Below are positions 9,865 through 19,684 of a stretch of DNA of 64,000 bases, in pieces. This DNA comes from Silene latifolia. Lineage: Eukaryota > Streptophyta > Magnoliopsida > Caryophyllales > Caryophyllaceae. Under the pieces are notes generated by a model. It was not told where the DNA came from. It was given only the letters and a program-made list of their open reading frames with translations, and searched no databases. Position numbers and translations under genes: made by a program. The DNA lies in NCBI RefSeq assembly GCF_048544455.1, contig NC_133537.1:18785541-18849540 (forward strand). The letters run 5' to 3'. Within the stretch, counting starts at the first letter, position 1, and every line of letters begins with the position of its first letter.

Positions 9865-11819
9865 AAAAAAATAGAGGTATACAACGTTTGAATCAACTTA
9901 TACAACCATCAGCCATCTACACAGAATACAACAAGACAACTATCAAACAAAACCAAAGCTAAAGAATAGAAGAAATCCATTGTTGATCATGAGGTTTGAG
10001 TAGTCTCTTGTTCCTAGCTTTCCAACGTTCCTTAACTTCCTTCCAAATTTGTTGAACAAGTATAGTGGGATGAATAACCTGTTGAAGAATCCTTGCTTTG
10101 TTCCTAGCAGACCAGACTGCATAAATGAGACCAACATAGCATGCACCTGCTATTAATTTCTGCAAAACACTGAGGCTTGTTCTAGCAGAAAACCACCTGA
10201 CCATATCATGCTCTGGGATGCTGACTCGAAGCTTCAGTTTCAGTAAAGCCATACATATTTTTATAAAATCACATCCATAGAACAGATGTTCATGTGTCTC
10301 AGGCTCCATTCCACACAAACAGCAGAGTACATCCTGACAAATTCCCATTTGAACCAGCCTATCTCTGGTGAGGAGACGTTTATGCAAGCTTGCCCAGTAG
10401 ATACAGGATGTTCTAGGTACATTGAGTGGATTCCAACAAATGAATCTCCAAGGGACCTTAGGTCTAGATCCCTGAAGCCATTGGTAGCCTGAAGCAATAG
10501 TGTAAGAGGAAGGTCTATGTTGCCAGACATTGTGACAGTACCCAGACTTGAACAAATCCTTAATCTGAACTATTTTCTTCCATGACCAACTGCAGTCCAG
10601 AGGAGCTTTATAATCAGACCAGGCACAACCTTTCATATAAACATGGTTAACCCATTTTACCCACAAATGATCTTGCTTTGTGGCTAGCCAACTAGTATAC
10701 TTTCCCAATAAAGCTTTGTTCCATAGTTTAGCATTCAGGATACCCAATCCCCCTTCCTCTTTAGGGGTACAGCATTTCTCCCAAGCTACATTTTTGGCTC
10801 TAAGGTAAGCATCTTTACCCCCCCCCCCCATAAGAAGTTCCTACAAATAGCCTCTACTTTACTCATAATGCCAGATGGAAGTAGGAAGATAGAGGCCCAA
10901 TATGAGTACATAGTAGCTAGCACAGACTTCACAAGAATCAATCTGCATGCATAGGAAAGTTGCCTTGCACCTAAAGATCTGATGCGTGCCACAATCCTTT
11001 CTATCAGCTTGTTCCCTTCAAACTTAGTCAGTTTTTTGGACGAAATAGGCACTCCCAAGATATTTGAAAGGAAGGGAACCCACTCTAAACCCTGAGATGC
11101 TGATGATGTCTTCTATAAGGTCTCCTTTAACACCATTGAAGTAAATATTGGTCTTGTATTTGTTAAGGTGTAAGCCAGAGGCAGAGGAGAAAGTAGAGAA
11201 GCCCCTTAGGAGCCACATAATAGAAGATGCACTGCCCTTACAAAACATTAGAAGATCATCCGCAAATAAGAGATGATTGAGTTTAATCTTACCACACATG
11301 GGATGAAATCTAAATCCTTCCTGCTGAGCTACCACATTGAGGATCCTAGATAAATATTCCATATAGAGAGTAAATAAAAGGGGGGGACAGGGGGTCCCCT
11401 TGCCTTAAACCTCTTTTGCCATGAAAAAAACCAAAAGATTGGCCATTAATATTGAGGGAGTAGAGACACAGACCATAATAAGATGAATAAAATCAGGAGG
11501 AAATTTAAGGTAAGTCAACATTTGATGGATGAAGTTCCACTCAGCTGTATCATATGCCTTCCTTAGATCAATTTTAATCAGACACCTAGGAGATGCAGCT
11601 TTCCTGTTGTAGAGTCTAACAAGGTCTTGGCAAATTAAGACATTATCCATAATATTCCTCCCTTAGATAAACCCCCCTTGACTTCTATCAACAATATGGG
11701 GAAGCACCTCACTCAGTCTATCAACAATATGGGGAAGCACCTCTATTTTTTTTATTTATATATACTTACCCTTCACCAAGTAAAAAAAAAAAAAGAAAAA
11801 GAAAAAAAAAAGAAAAAAA
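9865..11819 (-). mobile_element. L1-type LINE fragment inside E3
   Basis: The insert is flanked by a 12-bp target duplication, AACGTTTGAGCA, at 9853-9864 and 11820-11831, and carries the C-terminal half of an L1-type ORF2 on the minus strand. The 5' end is lost: the endonuclease and first RT motifs are absent. The A-rich tail (11782-11819) lies at the right end on the plus strand, opposite to the ORF direction, which fits twin priming with a 5' inversion. A 27-bp sequence is directly repeated at 11686-11712 and 11719-11745 (period 33) near the presumed inversion junction. The host reading frame had been open at the target, so the LINE came after E3. Confidence 0.85.
9959..11650 (-). pseudogene. 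LINE ORF2 C-terminal half (RT and zf-RVT)
   Basis: Reverse transcriptase of a non-LTR element, which copies its RNA at the target nick. In order: the [12 protein letters not shown] motif (11650-11405), the catalytic HLLFADDLLMF motif with FADD (11362-11024), a thumb segment with SLGARQLSYACRL and NFLWGG (11058-10786), then a long open part (10831-9959) with KNVAWEKCCTPKEEGGLGI and a CCLCGMEPETHEHLFYGC zinc-type motif (zf-RVT). The frame changes between 11405 and 11362, again near 11058-11024, and in the C run around 10819-10829, so the copy is dead. The last 290 codons are otherwise intact, which suggests a fairly recent insertion. Confidence 0.9.
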
Positions 11820-14047
11820 AACGTTTGAGCATTACTTGAAGGGTAGGGGTCTCTTTCCTAGTGGGGATGAAGTTTGGATTCCTGAGAGTGGTCCGGTCAG
11901 GGCTAACTGGGGTAGTCCAGGCCGGTTTTGTATCTTTGAATGGGCATTCAGGGGTGGTTGTCAACTTCCTCTAACTCCTCTTATGACTGAGGTGATCAGG
12001 GCTATTAGGGTTCCTCCGTTTCAACTTATGCCAATGGTTTGGAATATCGTTCATTCAGTTGAGAATTTGTGTTCTAAGCATAAGTTGGTTATTACCCTGG
12101 ATGACTTCAAGAATGTCTACCACTTGAAGAATCATTCTACTGGACGGTTTAACCTTCGAGTCAGGTCAAAGATGGCTCACCTGATTACCAACTTTGATTA
12201 AGGGGATGATAAGGGATGGGCTCAAACTTATATGTTTATCAAGGCTGATTCAATTTCCCCTGACCTGGATTATCTCAACTATCCAGTTGTTGAAGGAGGT
12301 AACTTTTCTTTCCTATTGTATTTTGATTTGACAGTGATATATTTTGGGAAATCCACTTACTTGCCTTTGTTTCTTGTAGTAAATGACTGAGTGAATAATC
12401 CTGATACTGAGGGGTCGGCTGATCGGATAGCAGCATTCATGGCATTGCCTGAAGAGGAAAGGGCGTGGCCTGCCTGTCTGGGGCAAGCCTTTATGCCTCG
12501 TTTTAAGAAGGCCAAATTGAGTACTTACAACCTAGTGAAGAGTGCTAAAGCTTCAGGGGCTTCTTTGTCAGGAAGTAAGTATTTGCTTTCTTTTGTCTTG
12601 TTGATTCCTGTTTTGGACATGTGTTTATATTGCTGATTTAGGGCCTCGTCGTGCAGCTACTAGGGCTTCTGCTAGGATTGCTAGTTTTGGTTTGTCCTTG
12701 GTGAAGGCAGGGGTTTCCCAAATCACAGGGGAGAAGTCTAAGAGTAGTGAGGCCACAGGGAGTGATAGTGCTGTTCAGATTCAGGAACCTGTGCAGGAGG
12801 TCCAGCTGGTGTCGCCTGAGAAGATTGTGGATGAGGGTGGTCGTCCTGAGAAGAGGAAAAGAGTAGATGAATCACCAGGAGGGGTTCATGAGGTCAGGGG
12901 GGTTAGGGCTCAGCTGGATGAGGTTCAATTTGCTAAGGAACAAATCCAACCTCAGGCTTTTATGGTTGACGACCCTTATTGTCAGTAGCAGGCAGAGGAT
13001 TCTTCTGCCCGTGCTTTGGCTGCTATGTATCGTACTAGGAACTATGCTGCCAATCTGATCACCATGCTTCAGGAGGTATATATTTTGTCTAACTTTGAGT
13101 GGGTGTTTGTGTGTGTTTATCTGTTTTTTATTTTGTGGCTTAGATGGGTATGTTTGTTTTTTGTTAGAATGTCAATGATATGCTGAGGGGCGCCTATCAA
13201 CTGGATTCAGTCCACAGCCTGAAAAATACTCTGGATTGGGAGGTACAGATTTTGAAAAAAGATACTGCAAAGTTTAAGGCTGAATTGAAGGTGTCAAAGG
13301 CTGAGAATCATTCCTTAAAGGAGGATAATGAGGCAGGGAAGGCTCGGTTGGTGGTGGAGTCTTCAAAATTAAAATCTGCTCAGGATGCTCTGAAGGCTCT
13401 TCAGGCCAAATTTGATACTGTTCAGGAAGAGTTGAAGGCTCAGAAGCAGGCCATGCAGGAGCAGTTGAAGGTAAATGAGGAGTTGGCTGTAGAGAGAGAT
13501 CTGGTATAGGCTAGGTATAAGGATGATGCACTCTACTTCTTTGGCAGGGGTCGTGTGGATGCCATGAAGGAACCTGTTGAAGTCAGGCCTTTTTGGAATC
13601 CTGACCAGGAGTTGGCTGATCTCAACACTACCTACCCTGAGCTTTGCAAGCTACATGCTGATGAGGAAGTGGACTCTCCACCATCCAAGGAAAAAAGTGG
13701 TGATGCTGAAGGGGAAGGAGGTGGGGATGAAGAAGAGGAGGAGGCTGCTGATGAGGGAATTGGTTCTGCTACAGCTTCCAAGGCGGGCTAACTTTTGTTT
13801 CTGCTGTTTTTGTGGAGTTTTAGATTGTGTAGTTTTGGCTTATCCAGGGAGGGATGTTCCATGGACAAACATTTGGTTTCTGGATTGTTTTTGTGGGTTC
13901 GTTTTTTCTTGCTCTGGGAAGGGTGAATTCCTGGGTAAACATTTTGTTATGGTATCAATATATTATTTTCTTCTCTTGATTTCCTTGTTTTGCTTGACTG
14001 GCTTGATTTGTACCTGTAAATAGTTCATTTGACATTTTTCTGTTAGA

Positions 14048-14190
14048 ATAATGCCTGTCAGGAGGGCTTATGGCCCTCATTCCTGTTTTTGGGAAATGAT
14101 GGCTCTATTGCCTGTCAGGAGGGCTTGTTTCTAAGATGAGGGTGGTTGCCAGTCAGGGGGGCTTATGGCCCTCAGCCTGTCAGGAGGGCT
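14048..14190. repeat. Short repeat cluster in E3 3' noncoding region
   Basis: The phrase GCCTGTCAGGAGGGCTT occurs three times and a variant GCCAGTCAGGGGGGCTT once, often followed by ATGGCCCTCA, within about 140 bp. It lies between the antisense gene's 3' end and integrase. Tat/Retand elements are known for tandem repeats in this kind of position. Confidence 0.75.
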
Positions 14191-14564
14191 TATTTGGACA
14201 AGTAGTTTGGTCTATTCCACCATTGTACTTGTCTTTTATGTACTGAGCTCAGTTTAGTTTTTAGGTCAGGCAGGCAGGTGCCAAATTGTAGAGCATTTCA
14301 GGAATGCTTTTCAGGTTGGGTGGAGTGGCCCTCAATCCTGAATATTTGTTTAAGCCTAAAGTGCAGCATATAATAAATAAAAAGAAGGCGCGAAACAAGT
14401 TTTAAGGATTTGATAAAAAATGATTTGAATAAACATTCTAGGCAGAGCTAAAAAATAACAACATGTTTCAGGCAATTTGGCATGTAGCAGGAAGGCAGAT
14501 TTGGATTTTTCTATAATTTTCTATTAAAACATGAATGTAGTTGATAGACGTACCTTTTTCTGGT

Positions 14565-14879
14565 TTAAACATGAAATAACTTTAAGTGGGAAATGTTCCA
14601 GGATCTGGGGATCATTTCTCCTTCCAGAGTTTGCAGCCTGTATGCTCCTTGTCCTACTATTGAGTCAATTAGGTATGGTCCTTCCCATGTAGGAGCTAAC
14701 TTGCCTGCATTTTTCTCTCTGGTGTTAGGGAAGACTTTTCTTAAGATTAGGTCTCCTTCCTTGAATACCCTGATGTTGACATTCTTGTTGTAACTTCTGG
14801 CTACTGCCTGTTGGTAGGAGGCTATCCTGACTTTGGCTGCATCCCTTAGTTTTTCGGTTAGGATCAGGTTATCTTGCAA
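14565..14879 (-). pseudogene. pol: E3 integrase C-terminal part
   Basis: C-terminal integrase segment with the typical AVARSYNKNVNIRVFKEGDLILRKV..KLAPTWEGPYLI pattern, the DNA-binding SH3-like (GPY/F) domain that positions the ends of the copy DNA. It ends pol on the minus strand, directly before the noncoding and antisense-gene region. No chromodomain follows, in keeping with Tat elements. Part of a broken integrase region. Confidence 0.85.
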
Positions 14880-15020
14880 TAGTGGTATGTTCTCCTCTAC
14901 GGTATTCAGGCTACTTCTGGTGATTGGTACATGGATTTCTGCTAGGATTACTGCTTCACAGCCATAGACCAGGGAATAGGGTGTCTGGCCTGTGGCTGTT
15001 TTGGCTATAGTCCTGTCAGC

Positions 15021-15407
15021 TCACAGGACTAAGGGGAGTTCTTCAGCCCACCTTCCTTTTCTCCTTTTTAGCTTTTTCTTCAGGCAGCTAATTACTACTT
15101 TGTTGCTTGATTCTGCCTGACTGTTGGCTTTTAGGTAGCCTGGTGTGGATGTGACTAGGTTGATATTCCATTGTGCACAGAAGTTTGTCGTCCTCTTTCC
15201 CACAAATTGTGTACCGTTGTCACAGACTATTTCTGAAGGTATTCCATATCTGCATATGATATTCCATTTGATGAATGATATAACATCCTTCTGTTTGACT
15301 TGCCTGTAAAAATCTGCCTCTATCCACTTGGAAAAGTAGTCATTGCCAGCATGAAAACTTTTTGTCCTGGTGCTTGAGGTAATTTGCCTACTATATCCAT
15401 GCCCCAT
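15021..15407 (-). pseudogene. pol: E3 integrase catalytic core part
   Basis: Contains YFSKWIEADFYRQVKQKDVISFIK and GIPSEIVCDNGTQFVGK, followed by TPGYLKANSQAESSNK. These correspond to the second and third parts of the DDE core of Ty3/Gypsy integrase (the D in CDNGTQF and the E in QAES). It inserts the element's DNA into the genome. It directly follows the long pol frame; the core as a whole is broken. Confidence 0.88.
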
Positions 15408-15408
15408 T

Positions 15409-17397
15409 TCATGAATGGCCGGGGGCTGAGATGGAATGTAGTAGCTCTGATGGTTGGTAGATGTAAGGGGAGTGGATTTGACAGGCCTCGCATTTAGAGC
15501 TGTATGCTATGCAGTCAGCTCTCAGGGTTGGCCAAAAATAGTCTAACTTGAGAACTTTACTTGCCAGGCTTCTGCCACCTTTGTGATTTCCACAGTATCC
15601 ATCATGTATATCTTCTATAACTTGTTTGGCTTCATGTGGTTCCAGGCAACGTAGGTAGGGTCCAGCCTTGAGGTTTGCTACCCCGAGTTCTATACATACC
15701 TTAAGTCCAGCTATCAGGGCTTCATACTCAGCTTCATTGTTTGTGGCTTTGAATTCACAATTGATAGCCTGTGCAATTAGGTCTCCCTGTAGTGATTTCA
15801 GGACTAGTCCTAGACCAGTTCCTTTCATATTTGTTGCTCCATCTACATGTAAGGTCCATTCTTGGTCTGTCTTATGGGTGTCAAGGTGATTGACCTCTTT
15901 TATGAGGTCTGGTTCTAAGGTAGGACTGAATTCAGCCACGAAGTCTGCTAATGCCTCAGACTTAATTGCCGTCCTGGGTTCAAAGGTTATGTCATAGGTG
16001 CTAATTTTTACTGACCACTTTGCCATTCTGCCTGATAACTCAAGCTTTCTCAGGACAGATTTGATAGGCAGGTTGGTTCTTACAATAATTGGGTGGCTTT
16101 CAAAATAAGGTCGAAGTTTGGTGTAGGACATGACTAAAGCAAGTACATATTTTTTAAGTAAGTCATACCTGGTTTCTGCATCTAGGAGACTCTTACTTAC
16201 ATAGTAGACTGGATGTTGTTGGCCATCAATTTCTTTAGTCAGGACTCCACTTACTGCTGTCTCTGTGACAGATAGGTAGACCGCCAGGGGTTCTCCTTTG
16301 TCTGGTTTGGCTAGTAGTGGAGGTGTAGTCAGGTATGCTTTCAGATCTTGGAAGGCTGTCTCATGTTCAGGCAACCATTTGAATATCTTGTTTTTCCTGA
16401 GTAGGTCATAGAATGCCTTGCATCTTTTTGATGATCTGGATATGAATCTATTCAGGGCTGCAACTCGTCCTGTCAGCTTTTGAATGTCTTTGACTGACTT
16501 GGGGGATTCCAATTCCAGTATGGCTTTTATTTGTTCTGGGCTGGCCTCTATTCCTCTTTTGGTCACCTTGTAACCTAGGAATTTGCCTGAAGAGACTCCA
16601 AAGTGGCATTTGGAAGGGTTAAGCTTCATGTTGAATTCTTCCAGGATCTTGAAAGCTGTTTCCAAATCCCTGACATGGTCTTCAGCCTTTTTTGATTTGA
16701 CCACCATGTCATCAATATAAACTTCCATTGTGTCCCATATTTGGTCTTTAAACATTGTATTGACCAGGCGTTGGTATGTTGCCCATGCATTTTTCAAGCC
16801 AAAGGGCATTGCTGTGTAGCAGTATATGCCTCTTTCCGTGATGAAAGCAGTGTGTTCCTGGTCAGATGGGTGCATCTTAATCTGCTTGAATCCACTTGAG
16901 GCATCCATAAATGTCAGGAGTTCATGGCCTGCTGTACCATCTACCATTGCGTCTATATGTGGGAGCGGAAATGGATCTTTTGGGCAGGCTTTATTGAGGT
17001 CTGTGTAATCTACACAAACTCTCCACTTGCCATTCTTTTTTTGTACTACCACTACATTGGCTAGCCAGTCAAGGTACATGACTTCTCTTATCATCCCAAT
17101 ATCCAATAGTTTGTCCACTTCTTCATTAATAATAGCATTTCGTTCAGGGGCAAACTTTCTTCTTTTCTGCTGAACACGCTTATAAGATTTGTCTATATTT
17201 AGTTTATGTGTAATAATATTTGTATCTATACCAGTCATATCAAAATGTGACCAGGCAAAACATGACGATTTACTTTTAAGAAAGCTTACTAATTCTGGCC
17301 TGATGTTGTCAGGGACATCAGATCCTACCAGTACATGCCTGTCAGGATACTCAGGATCTAAAATTACTTGATTTGTTTCCATTTTGGTTTTTGCCAC
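15409..17397 (-). CDS. pol: E3 pol: reverse transcriptase, two RNase H domains, integrase zinc domain
   Basis: A 662-codon open frame. Residues of about 95-270 are reverse transcriptase: WRVCVDYTDLNKACPKDPFPLP, FMDASSGFKQI, MPFGLKNAWATYQ and the active site YIDDMVV. Residues of about 350-470 are the Gypsy RNase H with AVYLSVTETAVSGVL and YYVSKSL. Residues of about 515-600 (EWTLHVDGATNMKGTGLGLVL..NNEAEYEALIAGL) are a second, archaeal-type RNase H, the mark of the Tat lineage. The last 90 residues hold the integrase HHCC zinc region (H..GNHKGGRSLASKVL..C..C). RT copies the RNA, RNase H removes it. The frame is open throughout, suggesting a fairly recent element; other parts of the element are broken. 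Confidence 0.95.
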   Translation of the reverse strand: MAKTKMETNQVILDPEYPDRHVLVGSDVPDNIRPELVSFLKSKSSCFAWSHFDMTGIDTNIITHKLNIDKSYKRVQQKRRKFAPERNAIINEEVDKLLDIGMIREVMYLDWLANVVVVQKKNGKWRVCVDYTDLNKACPKDPFPLPHIDAMVDGTAGHELLTFMDASSGFKQIKMHPSDQEHTAFITERGIYCYTAMPFGLKNAWATYQRLVNTMFKDQIWDTMEVYIDDMVVKSKKAEDHVRDLETAFKILEEFNMKLNPSKCHFGVSSGKFLGYKVTKRGIEASPEQIKAILELESPKSVKDIQKLTGRVAALNRFISRSSKRCKAFYDLLRKNKIFKWLPEHETAFQDLKAYLTTPPLLAKPDKGEPLAVYLSVTETAVSGVLTKEIDGQQHPVYYVSKSLLDAETRYDLLKKYVLALVMSYTKLRPYFESHPIIVRTNLPIKSVLRKLELSGRMAKWSVKISTYDITFEPRTAIKSEALADFVAEFSPTLEPDLIKEVNHLDTHKTDQEWTLHVDGATNMKGTGLGLVLKSLQGDLIAQAINCEFKATNNEAEYEALIAGLKVCIELGVANLKAGPYLRCLEPHEAKQVIEDIHDGYCGNHKGGRSLASKVLKLDYFWPTLRADCIAYSSKCEACQIHSPYIYQPSELLHSISAPGHS

Positions 17398-17427
17398 ATG
17401 AGTTGTCCTGACAGGGTACTGTAATTG

Positions 17428-17955
17428 CTAGGCGAGAGACTTACCTGCCTTGGAGGGCTTCAGTGACTCAGTATAGCATTCCTGAGCGGATTTTTGTTCA
17501 CCTTTTATGGTTGCTACTCCCCATTCTATCGGTATCTTGATGCATTGGTGGTAGGTGGAGGGTATGGCCCTTATATTGTGGATACATGGACTTCCTAGGA
17601 TGGCGTTGTAGGATGACAGGTAGTCCAGGACTCCAAATCTTTCGTATGAGGAGACCCCTTCCACATATGTGGGCAGGTGTATTTCCCCCAGTGTATTCCT
17701 TGTTTCTCCACTGAATCCTACTAGGACATTAGACTTCTTTATGATTTGACTTTCATCAATCTTCATTGCCTTAAAGACATCAAGCATGATCAGGTTCACT
17801 GAGCTGCCTCCATCTACTAAGATTCTTAGGACACGAGCAGTTCCTATTTGCATGGTGATGACCAGGCTATCATGGTGTAGATCTAGAATGCCCTGCATAT
17901 CAGTGTCGTCAAAAGTAATTTGAGGTAAATTTCTAGGTTTAAAAGGAGATTTCAT
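17428..17955 (-). CDS. pro: E3 aspartic protease region
   Basis: A 175-codon open frame with ARVLRILVDGGSSVNLIMLDVF, a retropepsin-like active site in which the usual D-S/T-G reads DGG, then LGFSG-like and YNAILGSPCIHNIRAI, matching the ILGRPW block of plant Gypsy proteases. Retropepsins cut Gag and Gag-Pol into mature proteins. It lies between gag (ends 17959) and the RT frame (starts 17397). Confidence 0.9.
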   Translation of the reverse strand: MKSPFKPRNLPQITFDDTDMQGILDLHHDSLVITMQIGTARVLRILVDGGSSVNLIMLDVFKAMKIDESQIIKKSNVLVGFSGETRNTLGEIHLPTYVEGVSSYERFGVLDYLSSYNAILGSPCIHNIRAIPSTYHQCIKIPIEWGVATIKGEQKSAQECYTESLKPSKAGKSLA

Positions 17956-17958
17956 TTT

Positions 17959-19485
17959 TTACTCACTGGCAATTTTCTTTACAGCTGAACTGGTCAGGCC
18001 ACAAATCTCATATCCTCCATTGATGAATTTGACCTCATAGATGGGTGGTGCTGGGGGCAGGTCTCGTTGTTGCCTTTCTGGGTTCTTTCTTGTACCATCA
18101 TCCTCTCTGTTCTTTGTTGGCATCAGGTCTTTCAGATATCCCTTCTTTAGCAGGTAAGCCACTTGTCCGCGCAATCCCAGGCATTCTTCTGTTGTATGCC
18201 CTATATCCATGTGAAATTCACACCACCTTGTAGTATCCTTCCTTGAGTTGGGATTGTCTGACTTCTTTGGCCACTTGACAATGTCTCCCATATGGTCAAG
18301 TCTCTTGATTAGTCCTGCAATGTCAACAGAGAAGTTATATTCTTGGATAGGAGGATAAGTATAGGAATTACCTCGTTGTTCATGTGTATAGTTGACTTCA
18401 GATCTGCCAGGTCTTGTGTAAGGAGATGGCCTGGAACTGCTTCCTCTGTGGTTGGAACTTTTCCTGTTGACTTTGTCATATCCTGAATTGCTGTCAGTGT
18501 TGTCTGCCTTGTAGCCTTTATCTTCTTCCAGCCGAATGTAGCCTATGGCCAACGCTTGGACATCTTCAAAGGTATGATAGGGCTTCATGGTCATTGCATC
18601 GTAGAAGTCACTATCCAGGGGTAACCCTTGCCTGAAAGCTTCCACGGCTGTTCCAACATCACATCTGGGGATTGAGACCTTTTCCTTGTTGAATCTTGTC
18701 ATGTAAGATCTAATTGACTCTCCAGGCTTTTGCTTGATCCTGTATAAGTCACTGGATCTCTTCTCTAGTTCCCTGCTGCTGGCAAACTGATGGTTGAAAG
18801 AGTTGACCAGGTCAGCAAAGTACTTGATGCTTCCATTTGACAGGTTTATGTACCATTGCAGGGCAGGTCCGTTCAGGGTTGTTCCAAATCCTTTACACAT
18901 GCAGACTTGGCGTAGTTCACTGGGAATAGATGCTGCCAACATCCTTTGCTTGTAGTAGGCAACATGATTTTGTGGATCTGTGGTACCATCATAGATTCTC
19001 ATTGAGGGAACCACAAATTTCTTTAGCAGGTTTATCTTTGCTATTTCATCCACAAAGGGTGAATCAGCATAACTTTCTGGATTTGCTTCTTCAATTGGGG
19101 TAGGAACTCCAGGAATCTTTTCAAATCTTTCATGGAGTTTTTGGATTTCCTGGAGCATAGCCATCATGATTGCTGTGTTGGTTTGATCTGGTGAGGTTTC
19201 TTCATTTTGGAATTCTTCTGAGTTTGTTTCTTCTCCTACTTTGGACTTTGGTGGGGTAGGAGTGCCAATATTGGAGAAATCAATGTTCCTGATGATTGAA
19301 GAGAATGGTATGCCAGGCTGAACTTTCAACTTTGATCCTGAAGCCTTTTCTTCCAGCTTTAGTTTCAGGCTGGATTCTGATTCTTTTAATTCTGCAACTT
19401 CTGCTTCAGCCTGGGCCATTTTCTGTTTCAGTTGTTCCATTTCCAACAATTGTTCTGGCGGGCGGCGGCAAGATTTGTTGCTCAA
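17959..19485 (-). CDS. gag: E3 gag
   Basis: A 508-codon open frame starting at the ATG at 19485, about 65 bp after the primer site. Residues 10-50 are a Gln/Glu/Lys coiled coil. The capsid domain (about 140-330) has GTTDPQNHVAYYKQRMLAASIPSELRQVCMCKGF, LNGPALQWYINLSNGSI and SIRSYMTRFNKE, the pattern of Tat gag. A short CEFHMDIGHTTEECLGLR region near 420 is the C-x-H-x-C nucleic-acid-binding motif of this lineage (CxxHxxxGHxTxxC). Gag builds the virus-like particle and packages RNA. The frame looks whole. Confidence 0.93.
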   Translation of the reverse strand: MSNKSCRRPPEQLLEMEQLKQKMAQAEAEVAELKESESSLKLKLEEKASGSKLKVQPGIPFSSIIRNIDFSNIGTPTPPKSKVGEETNSEEFQNEETSPDQTNTAIMMAMLQEIQKLHERFEKIPGVPTPIEEANPESYADSPFVDEIAKINLLKKFVVPSMRIYDGTTDPQNHVAYYKQRMLAASIPSELRQVCMCKGFGTTLNGPALQWYINLSNGSIKYFADLVNSFNHQFASSRELEKRSSDLYRIKQKPGESIRSYMTRFNKEKVSIPRCDVGTAVEAFRQGLPLDSDFYDAMTMKPYHTFEDVQALAIGYIRLEEDKGYKADNTDSNSGYDKVNRKSSNHRGSSSRPSPYTRPGRSEVNYTHEQRGNSYTYPPIQEYNFSVDIAGLIKRLDHMGDIVKWPKKSDNPNSRKDTTRWCEFHMDIGHTTEECLGLRGQVAYLLKKGYLKDLMPTKNREDDGTRKNPERQQRDLPPAPPIYEVKFINGGYEICGLTSSAVKKIASE

Positions 19486-19548
19486 TGCTATCTCCTGCCA
19501 TTTCTTAAGTTTTTGTGTTATTTGGTTTTGATTATTTTTGAGCTAGAT

Positions 19549-19566
19549 GCCCCACGGTGGGCGCCA
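19549..19566 (-). other. E3 primer-binding site
   Basis: On the minus strand TGGCGCCCACCGTGGGGC starts 2 bp after the LTR end. It belongs to the TGGCGCC type used by Tat/Athila-lineage elements; the exact tRNA is not determined here. It confirms the minus orientation and the position of the 5' LTR end at 19569. Confidence 0.88.
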
Positions 19567-19568
19567 AT

Positions 19569-19684
19569 TGTTTTGGCAGGGATTTTGGTAAATGAGAACG
19601 CCCTACCAGGGGATTTAAAGTAGGGTGATCTAACTCAAATAACTTGCCTGACTAGTTTTGTTAAGTAAATAAACAAACGATAAA
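19569..19684 (-). repeat. E3 5' LTR, truncated to 116 bp
   Basis: Matches the first 116 bp (plus-strand view) of the LTR at 8529. At 19682-19684 it runs, through a shared AAA, straight into copy B of the duplicated segment. The cut is a rearrangement junction and not an insertion. Confidence 0.92.

Larger units (their letters stand above)
9593..13791 (+). pseudogene. E3 antisense gene (Tat aORF) region
   Basis: A gene on the strand opposite to gag-pol, between pol and the 3' LTR. The first part (9593-9870) encodes a Lys/Glu/Ala/Val-rich start with a repeated EKVPAE motif. After the LINE, 11830-12201 encodes a globular block with PLTPLMTEVIRAI..PPFQLMPMVWNIVHSVENLC, which resembles the 'putative gypsy type transposon' domain (Pfam Transposase_28). 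A Lys/Glu-rich coiled coil follows at 13180-13509 and a strongly acidic tail (DEEEEEAADEG) at 13600-13780. Gaps with GT...AG borders at about 12299-12379, 12575-12641 and 13076-13167 look like introns, as expected for a spliced antisense transcript. Retand-type antisense ORFs are known; their function is not. It is a fossil: the LINE splits it and it has one or two further breaks. Confidence 0.75.
8529..19684 (-). mobile_element. E3: Tat-lineage (Retand-like) Ty3/Gypsy element
   Basis: Minus strand. Order: partial 5' LTR (19684-19569), primer site, gag, protease, RT-RNase H, a second RNase H, integrase, a long non-pol region with a gene on the opposite strand, and a 3' LTR (9251-8529). The tandem pair of RNase H-like domains, the primer type and the antisense gene between pol and 3' LTR are hallmarks of the Tat lineage; Retand of Silene is the published example with such a gene. 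An L1 LINE has landed in the antisense gene. The 5' LTR is cut after 116 bp by the duplication junction. Gag, protease and most of pol are long open frames; the element has a few breaks, mainly in the integrase part. It looks fairly young. Confidence 0.9.
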
